Part shown: one piece after another, positions 1 to 11,018 of the stretch
Layout: the number at the start of each line of letters is the position of its first letter
Numbering within the stretch: the first letter of the stretch is position 1
The notes under the pieces: model-generated
Databases searched by the model: none
Seen by the model: the letters and a program-made list of their open reading frames with translations, nothing else
What the model was told of the DNA's origin: nothing
NCBI GenBank assembly: GCA_002245135.1
Contig: NGBS01000876.1
Location: 186,001-250,000, forward strand
Length of the DNA: 64,000 bases
DNA from: Proteromonas lacertae
Lineage: Eukaryota > Sar > Bigyra > Opalinata > Proteromonadidae
Direction of reading: 5' to 3'
Translations under genes and position numbers: made by a program

Positions 1-112
1 GTAACAAAGATTTAATGTTTATTTTCTTTTTTTATTGTATAAATTGATTTGTATTATTGTTTATTGTTTGTTTGTTATATTCTTTATATTCAATATTTAA
101 AAAAAAGAAAAA

Positions 113-197
113 GAAACGAGTAAATATTTTGAAATATAATCAAACAAGTTTGAAAATGTATTGTTTAAAATCTTTTGTAAATGATGTATTTACATGA
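113..197 (+). pseudogene. Relic of the promoter and first exon of the pseudokinase-LRR family
   Basis: This is a short remnant only. GAAACGAG at 113-120 is followed by an ATATTTTGAAA stretch and an ATG at 156 that reads MYCLKSFVNDVF before a stop at 195. The same arrangement (motif, ATATTTTGAAA, TTGAAAATG, then M-x-C-L-K-[ST]-F-V-[ND]) occurs at 46,071-46,000 on the other strand, and a related first exon starts the gene at 23,150. Nothing downstream on this strand resembles the rest of the family, so the copy is truncated right after exon 1. The similarity was judged by eye. Confidence 0.6.
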
Positions 198-248
198 ATA
201 AATTTTGTAACAGTAAATATAAACTACTTAAAAATGATTACCGCTTGC

Positions 249-3200
249 TTATAAATTTTGTTCTATTTGTAGTTTTATTTTTATATTTAAAATTAAAGAA
301 TTCTTTAGATAATTCATTTCTTTTCTTCTTCTGATATTCCATCTAATTTTATTGTCTGAACTGATGAAAATGTTTTTAGAAATGATTTTAACTCTGAATT
401 TATCTATATTTTCTTTTACTGTCATTGACAATTTAACATATCTATAAAATACTTCATTGTTTTCTTTCATCAATCTCAACCCTTCTTCATTTAATTCATT
501 TCCTGATATATCCACATAACTTAACCTTCCATACTTTTTTATACTTTTTATTAACATTTTTAATCCTTTCTCACTCATTCCAACATCTATTCATAACATA
601 ATATCATATTATATTCATAAAATACTTGAAAGATTTAGTGAATTATTATTAGCAAATTTATCAAAATATTTACATATTATCTCTATTCCTTCATCTCCAA
701 TTGGATTGCCATATATTGAAATATATTCTGCTGTTTTAGGCAAAAGACTCTATTAATTCTTTCAATCCTTTTGAAGTAATTTGATTATTGGATAAAAAAA
801 CTTTCCAATAATTAATCTTCTTTATTAATGGAATAAGAGAATCATTCAAATTCAAATCTATTTCATAACATATTTATATTATATACTTGATAAATCACAT
901 GAATATCCTTTCTTAACACAATAATTCAAATAATATTTCACTTCTTCATTTGTCCATGTTGAATTTTTCATTTCTATAAATGGATATTCTTCTTTTTTTA
1001 ATGATTTTGAACAAATTGATTTTAATGCTTTCATTTTGATATTACTTTCCTTTTAGATCTATTATTTTACATCTTTCTATTGAATCTAATGCATTTGTTA
1101 ATAATATCACACTCTTCATCATCAATTGAGATATTATTCAACTCAATGTTGTATATATAACAATCCATCCTTTAACATATTTAAATGGTTTAGTAATATC
1201 TTAAATCCATTATTACCAATTGGATTATCTAAAAATACACTATGAAAAAATACTATAAATTCTCATCTTATTAAAGCTTCTCTTATTTTTTATCAAATAT
1301 TCCATTCCTTCTGAATCAATATTATTATCATATTAAATAAAGTGTATCAAAATTCTTCTGGATATTCTTTAAACCATTAACCAAATATTTCAATCCAACT
1401 GAAGATAATCCCATTCCTATAACATAATAAATGATAATAGCTAATAGCTAGAACAATCAATATAATCTCTGCAATCACACCTACATATTAACAAATGTAT
1501 ATGTGGAGATAATATTCTCATTCCTTCATCTCCTATTTCATTTCCTTTTACACTAAGACGTGTAAGTCTTGTAAAAATAAAACATATTGTTCATTAATAC
1601 TTCCACACTTTTGTCTGTAAGTTTATTATCTAATCAATAGAAAAGCATCAAATTATACTATCCTAAATTTAGATAGTTGTATCTCTCTAAGTTCATTTAA
1701 TCTAAATGAAATGAATGATGAGAAAAAAATCATCATCAATATCTAAATCGCTAAGATGCAATCCATTACTATATCTGATGAATTTCATCAATTCAGGAAT
1801 GTCTTTATCTATCAGTAATTCTTTATTTCTTTTAATATCAAAATCAAAATCAACTTTTGAAATAGGAAATTTAGAGAATATGGCTTTCAATCCTTTTGAA
1901 TAAATTTTATTATTATTTCTAATATCTATTCTTTTAAGATTTGGATATTTATATAATTCTTTTGATAATAATATCATTGATTCATCATTCAATCTCATTT
2001 TAGAGAGGATTAATTCATTTTCTTTGCTGATTAATACATGCAAATATGGAATTAATAGTTTGAATCCCTTATTATCAATTAAATACTCTATTTCATAATA
2101 ATCAATAATAAAATAACTAATACGATTAAGACAAACTTGTTTTAATTTCATGAATAGAATTGATTTAACAAATGATTCAATAAAATCAGATGTTAGATTA
2201 TATCCAGATAAATCTATTTCTTGTAGGTTTGATAACTGTTTTAAATATGATATAAATGATGAATGATGTTGATTTGGAATATTAACACTATCTAATTAAA
2301 TATAAATTATAAAAATAATACAAAATATGAGTTTGGTTGGATTGATTAGTTTTATTATTCTGAAGAAATAATCTATTCCTTCTTTACAACAACAAATACT
2401 ATTTGATCCAACATTCATTCTTATTTCATCTCTTTCAATATAAATAGATAAATTTAATATCATTTCATCTAAATAGCAACTTTTGCCATCTTTGCACTTA
2501 TGATATACTTGTGGTATTATTATCTCTCTGATTCTTTCTTCAGATGATTTTGTTAATAATATTGATAGAATTTCATCATTACATTTAACATTATAAATTG
2601 ATAAAAGATATTTATGTATAACTATATATCAAAAATAATAATTAATATACTATCATCATTTCTATTGTAATATTTCTTTGGAAATAATATAGGAAAATGA
2701 AGCAATTTATTATCATCATTATATAACACTTCTTTTCTTTCATTATCCATCATTAATAAACTACTTTCATTTCTTCTAATTGTCTTTTTCAATAATAGAA
2801 CTTTCAATTCTTTTAAACTCATTCTATCTTCACTCTTCGCTTTCAACATTCTTTCTATCATCTCTTTCATTTTCTTGTTACTTTTTCTTTAAAACTGTAT
2901 TTACAACTCTCAATATTATTCATTGTTCTAATCATATTATAATCTTCATTAAATGGTAATTTCTTGTTTATTATCTCATATAAAATACATCCAATTGACC
3001 AAATCACACTTTTCTCATTACATTCTAATCCATTCAACTCTTCTGGACTTTTGAAACAAATATCATACAAACTCAAATCTTCTTCCTTTCTTAATACATT
3101 TAAGGTTTAAATCACACGTCTTTATATTGCACCATCATCTTCATATATCACATTAGAACTCTTCAAATTACTTATCACTAATCCATATTCATTGAATATC

Positions 3201-3598
3201 ATCAATATAATCACAAATTGATAGAATAATTTTACATTTATCATCACTAGAAATGGTTTTATTTTGAATTAACCCCTCCAAATCTCGCATATAATAATCT
3301 CTTTCTAAAATCATCATATTACACCCGATGATCTGTATTTCTGAAGGATAGGTACAAAATGAACAATAATCTAACAGAAAACAATTATTTTCACTAAATT
3401 TCAATATCTTCTTCTCTTTAATTCCATTGATATTCAACATTTTAACTACTCTGCAATTATTTTCATGTTTAATTACCAATTCTACTTCATTTTCATTCTT
3501 TTCTTTTCTTTCTTTGATCTATTACATATATAAATTAAGCATACTTCTAATTTCGGTAATTTATATTTCAATATATCTTCTATGTGATGATTTAACAT
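249..3598 (-). pseudogene. Decayed pseudokinase-leucine-rich-repeat gene
   Basis: The start at 3598 begins MLNHHIEDILKYKLPKLE, then a 25-26 nt GTATG...ATAG intron, then IKERKEKN, exactly as in the paralogue at 23,150. The kinase-like part (about 3500-2650) keeps the subdomain reading SPEELNG...SVIWSIGCILYE but has no HRD or DFG, so the ancestor was already a pseudokinase. One-base offsets interrupt it near 3210, 3130 and 3095. LRR segments follow downstream: the longest open piece is 1702-2151, others are near 1500-1620, and the C-terminal end at 249-578 reads VDISGNEL...LMKENNEVF. That end matches the LRR tail left beside the 23,150 copy. The LRR part has many further frame breaks. Some could be unrecognised small introns, but several disrupt repeats with no GT-AG option. 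Confidence 0.7.
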
Positions 3599-3609
3599 TT
3601 CTGAAATTT

Positions 3610-3619
3610 GAGTCGTTTC
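3610..3619 (-). promoter_or_regulatory. GAAACGACTC element upstream of the pseudokinase-LRR start
   Basis: Read on the minus strand, GAAACGACTC ends 11 nt before the ATG at 3598. The identical 10-mer occurs in the same orientation 16 nt before the ATG at 23,150 and 12 nt before the ATG at 14,882. A role as initiator or core promoter is inferred from position only. Confidence 0.55.
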
Positions 3620-3799
3620 AATTTTCTTTTTTCTCGCTATTTTGCCATTCATTTTACCATTCTAATTCATTTCTATTCATGTTTTTCATGATACTTATAT
3701 TATTTTTATCTTGTACTACCACATCTTACAAAGTATCGCTTTTCTGATCTTTTTATTGTCTGAAAATGTAAGTTGCATAAAATAATTAAGTAGAAAATT

Positions 3800-3876
3800 G
3801 TCACAAGCAGCATAATATATTGTCTAGATGAAAATTTCAGCAAAATTGCTTTGTTTCAAAATATATAGTCGTTTTT
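3800..3876 (-). pseudogene. Possible promoter/5-prime relic of the same family
   Basis: On the minus strand AAAAACGACT (3876-3867) is followed by ATATATTTTGAAAC and a CAAAGC stretch, resembling the flank upstream of the relic at 46,030. No usable coding exon follows. It sits just upstream of the decayed gene at 249-3598 and may be part of a local duplication. The remaining 3620-4171 interval shows no gene. Confidence 0.35.
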
Positions 3877-4171
3877 CTCAAATAGAAAAAACATCTTTCT
3901 TACATTTAGTATATTCATAACTGTCTTCGTAACAACAACAGCTAATATTAAATAATTAGATTTAAAAAATGAATTATATAAATTACAAATATTTCAAAAA
4001 GAGTAAATAGATACACATCAAAACCAACTCATTTATCTACATAAAATGTGAAAAATACTAAAGAATTCTTGAATGTTAAATACTAATATTCTCTTTGTTG
4101 TAATTATTGATTTAATAAATCAAATAACATAAATTAATATATATTACAAAACATAACAATAAATAAATCAT

Positions 4172-6352
4172 TTAAGGGTCAATTAAAGGATAATCAACAA
4201 CAAAATGACTTTCTAAAACAAATTTCTCTTCAGCATATTTCTTATTCTCAATATATTTCTTATATTTATAGAATGCAAACACTACAATTACTAAAACTAA
4301 TAATGAAATACCAATAGATAGGAAAATTGTAATCATAATATTTGATATACCAGAAGGATAATGAGGATTAACTCCTATATATATAACAAACTGTTCCATT
4401 TGAATTATTTCATTTTCCTCATAATAAGTTATTTCTACAGTAATATTAGTAAATTCAGTACAAATAGAAACATCTAAATCTATACTATTCTCTTCAACAT
4501 ATCCACTTTCAAATGGATTTAATAGTTTTTTATATTTTATTGGTTTAATGCAATAATCAGTTGATGTCATATGTAAATAAACATCTTTATTACTGTTATG
4601 AATTTCAAATCCTTTCGGAATAGATAGAATATAATATAATTGTGAAAAATCATCAATGGGGTAAGGTGGAATAGTTGTAGTTACATATATTAATTTTGTA
4701 TTATTAATAACTATAATTTCATCATTTTCATCTTTTATATTACTTAGAAATACTAAATCTGCATTGGAAAATATCCTTTTTGGATCATTTATGTGATTAT
4801 TCAACAGAAATGGCATTTCTTCATAATATATTGTCTCATCATTTATATTGTTGCTTACATTGTAATTATCCATTAAAATATGAATATCATCTCTTATTTT
4901 ATTATATTCAATGATTGTAATATTCGATTTTGAATATATATACTTTTGATATGGTTTTGAGAAAATAAAACTATTAGAAACGGATATATTTCCAGATAAT
5001 AAATTCTCAATATCATTTAAGAAATATGGAACAGTTATATTCTTATTAATATCAAAAAATAAATATGAATTTGAAATAATAATTCTATTAGAAGCAATAG
5101 AACCAAATAGTCCAGATATATAAGGAATATTTCTATTATCATCAATCAAATGGACAATTATATAACTATTCTTTACTAAACACAAACCTACGTTTGACTC
5201 TGCAATTAGTCCTCCCATACTAATTCCTTTTCCTGGTGCTAATAGTGCAATTGTAATATAAACCCAACTTGATATAATAATAACATTATATTTACTCACA
5301 CTTATAAAACCACCAACTACACAATCTTTTCTTGAATATAATTTCACACTATTCTTAATAATTCCAATTGATTTTATAATAATTACATAATCATAACTTC
5401 TTTCAATATATAATGATAATGATAATGAATGTGGAGATGTTATAGTATTGAAATTTCTTAATATGACAATACAGTACGAAAACACTATTTTTTCTGTTGT
5501 TATACCAACCATAGCACCACCGTGTAAATTTCCATCACTATCCAATGAGTAGTTATTTCCTTTTATATATACACCAATAAAATATGTCAAAGTATCTGAA
5601 TCATAATCATCATTTTCATGGATCTTATTCTTTTTCCTATTTTTCTTCTTTGAACAATAATAATCATGATTTCTATATGTATTATTATATTTATTATATC
5701 TATTATTATATTTCCTATTGTAATTTTCACTTGTTCCACTCAATCCACAAATCAATCCAAATGATGCATTTGATGTATAATTATTAAACCCATATAACTG
5801 GATAACCATATTATTGAAGGTAATTCCTACATTCATCAATGTACTTTTATGTATTTTATTACATATTACTCCATTCAATGAAAATCCTTGTATGAGATAG
5901 GTTGGATCTTCAAATTTGATATGTACATCATATACATAACTTTCAATCACATCACCAAACAAGGACATAACTCTTAGACGAATATAATTCAGTATTAATA
6001 TCTTATAACCCAATATTTCGATGTTTAAATTATAAATCCTTTGTTGATATAAAGTACTAAATAATGTCAGATAATTTACTCTTGTATCATTATATTCGTT
6101 GTACAGCAAGAAAAGAGAGTGATTATTACCATTGAAAGCTTTAAAGAGGGGATATTGCACTTTCCACCCTGCCATATCCAATGAATAATCTTTTGTCATA
6201 TTAACAATTCCTTCGGATGTAACCATTATTCTAAATTCCTCATTTTCAGGTGAAGGATATGATAGGTACTCTCTATGTACTTGACGAAACAACGGATTAT
6301 GACAGAAAACTTCTCCAACCAACAGCGAAGTCAAGAATAAAATAGAATTCAT
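4172..6352 (-). CDS. Predicted type I surface membrane protein with glycine-rich GG(L/F)x repeats
   Basis: A single uninterrupted 726-residue frame. It opens with a hydrophobic signal peptide (MNSILFLTSLLVGEVFC) and ends with one membrane span (about residues 675-697, IMITIFLSIGISLLVLVIVV), basic stop-transfer residues and a roughly 25-residue cytoplasmic tail. The long ectodomain has many N-x-S/T sequons. Between about residues 270 and 420 it has recurring turns GGAMVG, VGGFIS, MGGLIA and SGLFGS, spaced about 45-60 residues apart. These resemble the GLUG/beta-helix type repeats of protist surface proteins, which is my inference from spacing and composition. A low-complexity Asn/Tyr/Arg segment lies near residues 210-240. 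I recognise no enzyme motif. The gene is intronless, unlike most neighbours, and a GAAACGACT motif lies in inverted orientation just upstream. Confidence 0.8.
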   Translation of the reverse strand: MNSILFLTSLLVGEVFCHNPLFRQVHREYLSYPSPENEEFRIMVTSEGIVNMTKDYSLDMAGWKVQYPLFKAFNGNNHSLFLLYNEYNDTRVNYLTLFSTLYQQRIYNLNIEILGYKILILNYIRLRVMSLFGDVIESYVYDVHIKFEDPTYLIQGFSLNGVICNKIHKSTLMNVGITFNNMVIQLYGFNNYTSNASFGLICGLSGTSENYNRKYNNRYNKYNNTYRNHDYYCSKKKNRKKNKIHENDDYDSDTLTYFIGVYIKGNNYSLDSDGNLHGGAMVGITTEKIVFSYCIVILRNFNTITSPHSLSLSLYIERSYDYVIIIKSIGIIKNSVKLYSRKDCVVGGFISVSKYNVIIISSWVYITIALLAPGKGISMGGLIAESNVGLCLVKNSYIIVHLIDDNRNIPYISGLFGSIASNRIIISNSYLFFDINKNITVPYFLNDIENLLSGNISVSNSFIFSKPYQKYIYSKSNITIIEYNKIRDDIHILMDNYNVSNNINDETIYYEEMPFLLNNHINDPKRIFSNADLVFLSNIKDENDEIIVINNTKLIYVTTTIPPYPIDDFSQLYYILSIPKGFEIHNSNKDVYLHMTSTDYCIKPIKYKKLLNPFESGYVEENSIDLDVSICTEFTNITVEITYYEENEIIQMEQFVIYIGVNPHYPSGISNIMITIFLSIGISLLVLVIVVFAFYKYKKYIENKKYAEEKFVLESHFVVDYPLIDP

Positions 6353-6364
6353 TTTAATTTATAT

Positions 6365-6373
6365 GAAACGACT
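6365..6373 (+). promoter_or_regulatory. GAAACGACT motif, inverted, upstream of the surface-protein gene
   Basis: The exact 9-mer GAAACGACT lies 12 bp upstream of the ATG at 6352 but on the opposite strand to the gene. It matches the element at 3610, 14,895, 19,964 and 23,124. Orientation independence is possible but unproven. Confidence 0.4.
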
Positions 6374-6507
6374 ATGTTTTTTATAAATATTCACAATAAT
6401 AACTACATCCAATTAATGTTATTTTTCATATTATGGGAGAGTATTTGCACATCATATTCACATCTCAAATAAAATTCATTGAATTTTAATTAAATTGAAA
6501 TTATTAA

Positions 6508-8035
6508 TTAAATTTCTTCCCAACATCCAATAACACATATACTATCACCTTCATAATATGGTATAACAAATGGATATAAAGGTCCAGAGATATTCTTAAA
6601 ATACATTTCTTCCTTACCATCTTCATATAAAACACTTATTGTTTTACTCCTCATATTCACTATAATTTCATATTTATTCTTATTCTTCGATCTTCTGTTC
6701 ACTTTAGACATTTTCACTCCATTTCCTCCACATAAATAACCACCATTACTTCCATAAGCTATACAACAGCTACTCATTTCTTGATGTAAAGATTGATCAT
6801 CGTAATTACTCTTTTTAGTAAATCCAAATATAAATGTACCGTTATGACCTAAGATCATATATTTAATATGATAAATTCCTTTTTCAATTTGTAGATTTAA
6901 ATAACAATGATAGAAATTAGAATCTTTTATTTGTTTTACTGTTGTTCCATTATCTTGTATTTCTAAACTACTATCTTTACAATTTTCTATAAAGAAAACA
7001 TTTATATTTTTTGATTTCTCATTCATTTCTTCAGATTCTACTAATAAAGATGCTGATAGTTTTCTTGTTGGTGAATTTCTTAATAAGATTGAGTTTGTTG
7101 GTAATGGAGGTGGAATATTTATTTCAATATCTTCTCCTTCTTCTTCTTTTGGTCCTAATGGTAAATATTCTACAGATGTTATTGTTTCAATCTCAGAAAT
7201 TAGTCCTTCAATAGTCAAACGAGATGTTATATCAAACTGAAATATTTTTATCAATAAATTATTGAGAATATCAGCAAATTCAACTTCTAATGGATCATAT
7301 TTTACATCTTTAATATTATTCAATAATTCAATCAGATTATTGCCTTTGAATGGGTATTTTCCACTTATTATTTTGTATATTATCACACCAATTGACCATA
7401 TATCAGCTTCTTTAAATCCATATTCTTTATTCAATATTATTTCAGGACAATAAAAATAGGCAAATTTCATTGAAATTGTATTATCATTTTCTAGAAGTAT
7501 ATTTTCACTATAATCACATATATAATATTTGTTGGTTGGGTTATTTGATTCTGGCGTTGTATATGAATTTATATCTATTAGTATGTTTGATAATTTTAAA
7601 TTCCCATGTATGACATTATTAGAATGTAATTGTCTTATAATATTACAGATTGACATTATAATACTATAACTACCTATTTCTTTAAAATATTCTACTGTAT
7701 CTATCTCATCCAGCGAAATATCTAAATTTCTTCTTACTAAAATGAGATAGCTAGTATTCATATGTATCGATGTAAATGGAATTAAATTGGATATATTTAA
7801 ACTGCTTATCTTCTGTATAGTTTCAACAAACTTCAGTAGAGTAGATTCATCGTAATCTTTAGATAACACAATTTTTAACCTTTCAATTAAATTATTATTC
7901 TTGTTTTCAACAACAAAACTGTTAATATTGTGTTGAGATTGGTATTCTTTGACAATCTATTCTTAATAAACAAATTTATACTTCATATGAGTCATCTAAC
8001 TCAGATTTTACAACATTTGAAAATATAGATTCCAT
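6508..8035 (-). CDS. Pseudokinase with C-terminal SPRY/B30.2-like domain
   Basis: Two exons, 8035-7982 and 7956-6508, joined across a 25 nt intron, give 500 residues. The start MESIFSNVVKSELDDSYE and the phase-0 intron before an I-x-K-E sequence copy the layout of the pseudokinase-LRR genes at 3598 and 23,150, so they are probably relatives. The kinase-like domain (about 40-275) has HGNLKLSN where HRDLKxxN is expected and DYSEN where DFG is expected, while the DIWSIGVIIYKIISGKYPF helix is well kept. Loss of both catalytic aspartates predicts an inactive pseudokinase that binds rather than phosphorylates. The C-terminal 150 residues resemble a SPRY fold (GTFIFGFTK, SSCCIAYGSNGG, GDSICVIGCWEE). 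The domain naming is by eye; the partner or ligand is unknown. Confidence 0.8.
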
Positions 8036-8402
8036 ATATAACAAGAAAATGAAAAATTAAAGTTGCTGGTTAATGAAAAGTTTTCATTACCCTAATTATT
8101 TTAATTTAAAAATAAACATGTGTATAGGTTATTTTCATCTGTATTTAATATAATAACAAAACAAAAAATAGCAAATTTTCATATCAAAGAAAAAGTGTAA
8201 TTGAAATGAGACTTACTCTCAAAGTAGAAAAATTAGTAAAAGACAAAGAATAATTGCTAACCTTTGATACATTCAAATGAGAAATAATTATTACTAATGT
8301 ATTCTACAAAAAATAATATAAAATAAAGTAGAAATATTGAATAGTGTTCCAAAGAATCATACTATCCGTTTCATTATTTTAAATATTTCGTTATTTTGAA
8401 TA

Positions 8403-9468
8403 ATGAAGATTCTACCAATGTATAATTAATATAATTATACTGATCTAGATTCATCCTATTAATATCTATATTCTGCACTTATAATGAGAAATTGAGATTC
8501 AGAAAAGATGGTACTTTCTTGATTTCACAAGTATATTATTATAATTTAGAGAATAGATTACTGATTTACATTATGGTGAAGAAGATACTACAGATATGTA
8601 TAATCAATTACTTCAATTGTCAATTCTCAAGTATGAAAATCCAGATTTCACAGCAGTTACAGGAGATTGTGTCTCAGGATGGATGTATGATGGACAAATC
8701 GGATGGTATAAGAAACAATGGGATCAATGGACAAAACCCTATCGAGATCTCAAAGTTCCATATGCTTTAGCTATGGGTAATCATGATGATCAAGCAGATG
8801 CTAACAGAAGTGAAATTCTTTCTTATGAATTAACTCATCCTTATTCAATGTCACAAATAGGTCCAAACGACATTACAGGAATAACCAATTATTATATTCC
8901 AATATACAATTCAAAATTAAGTGAAGAAATCGAATATATCTTATGGTTCTTCGATTCTATGGATCATAATTGTTATAGTGATAAAAGTTGGGGATGTGTT
9001 GGTAATGATACAGTTCAGTGGTATAAAGATGAAAGTGAAAGATTATTAAAGAAATATAAGAGAATTATTCCTGGTATTGCATTTGTACATATTCCTCCAC
9101 CTGAATATTTATACGCTACTTTTAACAACACAATTAATGGAACAAAAGAAGAAGATGTTTGTTGTCCTATCTATAATACTGGTTTGATTGGTGCTATGAT
9201 TGAAATGAAGAATGTTCAAGCAATGTTTGTTGGACATGATCATGATAATGATTATTCTGTTGATGTTGATAAAAAGATAAATTTATATTATGGAAGAAAA
9301 ACTGGATATGGATGTTACGGTCCAGTGTCTGTGCAACATGGAAGTAGAATCATTAGATTGAGTGAAAGAACTCACAGTTATGACACTTGGATTAGAAATG
9401 AAGATGGAACAAAGACTAATTATACTGATCCAAAAGAAGCACCAAAACAAGATACATGTGCTACATAA
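8403..9468 (+). CDS. Secreted calcineurin-like metallophosphoesterase, PAP28/29-DCR2-like (copy A)
   Basis: Three exons, 8403-8419, 8449-8530 and 8557-9468, with introns of 29 and 26 nt, give 336 residues. The spliced start MKILPIFILLISIFCTYNEKL is a signal peptide. The metal-binding motifs of the family are present in order: ITDLHYG (D-x-H), VTGDCVSG (GD), GNHDDQAD (GNHD), FVHIPPPE and VGHDHDND (GHxH). Length and order match the plant PAP28/PAP29 and yeast Dcr2 group of metallophosphatases. The exported protein probably hydrolyses a phosphomonoester, but the substrate is unknown. It is the first of a tandem trio. Unlike copies B and C it has no introns after the second, although the coding positions align, pointing to loss of the 3-prime introns in this copy. 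Confidence 0.88.
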
Positions 9469-9735
9469 TATATATGTGTGTGAATTTAATTTGAATATAT
9501 TATACTTCAATTACTATGAAAGTACATTTTTTGTGTTTGTTTTTATCAAACTTTTTCATCTTTATTTTTCAATTTTCTAGTCAGTTTCATACATATTTCG
9601 GCATTAATTTAGAATGACATTAGTATGGTGTATAGTATTGCTATTTACATGTTTAATATTCCTGTATTTTATTGTTTATTTGAATTTTATTAATTAGTTC
9701 ATACATGTGTCTATATACCACAGCATTAAAATATT

Positions 9736-10919
9736 CAATATGTAAAAACAATAAATGCAAAAGATTGAAATTTCATGATGATGGTACATTCAAAATCTCA
9801 CATGTATATATTTTGCATAATACTATTTAGCTTACAGATCTGCATTATGGAGAAAAAATAGAACTTGATAATAAAAACGATCAATTCATCACAAATCTCA
9901 TAAACTGGGAAAATCCAGACTTTGTAGCTGTGACAGGTGATGTAGTATCTGGTATAATTATATATTGTATTAACTGAATATAGGAATGGTATGGGATAAA
10001 GTGACAAGACCATTCCTTGAACCAAATTATAGAAAATTCTTAAATACAATGACAAATTCAAAGAAGTTATATGCTGTATCAATTGGTAATCATGATAGTG
10101 ATGGAGATTTAACGAAATTAGAAGTAATACAATTAGATATGACAAATCCTTATTCATTAACTAAAATAGGACCTAAAGATACAACTGGTATTACAAATAT
10201 ATCATTTTATTCACTTTTATATAATTAAATCATTGTTTTTTTTTAATTTTCTGTAATATTATATACCAATCTATAATTCAAAAGAAAGTGAAATTGAATA
10301 TATAATGTGGTTCTTTGGTGTTTCTGATAAAAATAGAACAATCAGTTGGTGGGAATGGATAGGTAATGATACAGTGAAATGGTATGAAAAAGAATCTAAA
10401 AAACTCAAACAAAAATATAATAGAATAATTCCTGGTGTTATATTTGTTCATGTTCCACCAGTTGAGTTTCTGACTACAGTTCATGTATATATATATATAT
10501 ATGATTATTATTGATAGAATAAGGAAATATATGGAATTCAAGGTGAAGATATATGTTGTCCTACACTTGATGCTCATTTATTAGATTCTGTTGTTAGACA
10601 GTATATAATATTTAACTATTAGTATAATTATTATTATAGAGATAATATTCAAGGTATATTTGTTGGTCATGATCATGATAATGACTTTTACTTGAAATAT
10701 AATGACAAAATTAGATTACATTATGATAGAAAGAGTGGGTATGGGTGTTATGGTCCAAAAAATATGAGTGTTGGTAGTACTACTATTATATTGAATAGTA
10801 AATTTCATAATTACACATTTTATGTTAGAGATGATAAAGGTGAGGTAATAACAAACTATAAACCTAGTATAGGTAGGAGAAGTCAGAAAGTATGTCCATT
10901 TCCATGGAAGAAAATTTAA
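9736..10919 (+). pseudogene. PAP28/29-DCR2-like phosphoesterase copy B, probably broken
   Basis: Exons by homology are an upstream piece ending at 9803, then 9831-9951, 9984-10198, 10257-10484, 10518-10600 and 10640-10919, most joined by GT-AG introns of 27-39 nt. The catalytic motifs are still readable: LTDLHYGE, VTGDVVSG, GNHDSDGD and VGHDHDND. Two things argue for decay. The 5-prime exon has no start and signal peptide that stays in frame with the conserved GTFKISH segment. Also, 58 bp at 10199-10256, at a position where A and C simply read N-Y-Y-I-P, interrupt the frame without a GT donor. About 18 residues after the GD motif are also missing or replaced. A non-canonical intron is the alternative reading of the 58 bp. 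Confidence 0.6.
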
Positions 10920-11018
10920 AATAATATAATAGTCATTGTATTTAGTGTTTTTTATTTTTATTGGTGTGTCAAAAAATTAATACAATGTATTTTAGTATTT
11001 TAGTATTTTTTATAAATA

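Noticed and set aside
8362-8372. GAAACGGATA near phosphoesterase copy A as another promoter element
   Set aside because: It matches only the GAAACG core, is in the opposite orientation and lies about 30 bp from the ATG; too weak to call.
10199-10256. AT-AC (U12-type) intron in phosphoesterase copy B
   Set aside because: The donor looks AT-AC-like, but no AC acceptor restores the N-Y-Y-I-P reading frame, so I kept it as an unexplained insert.
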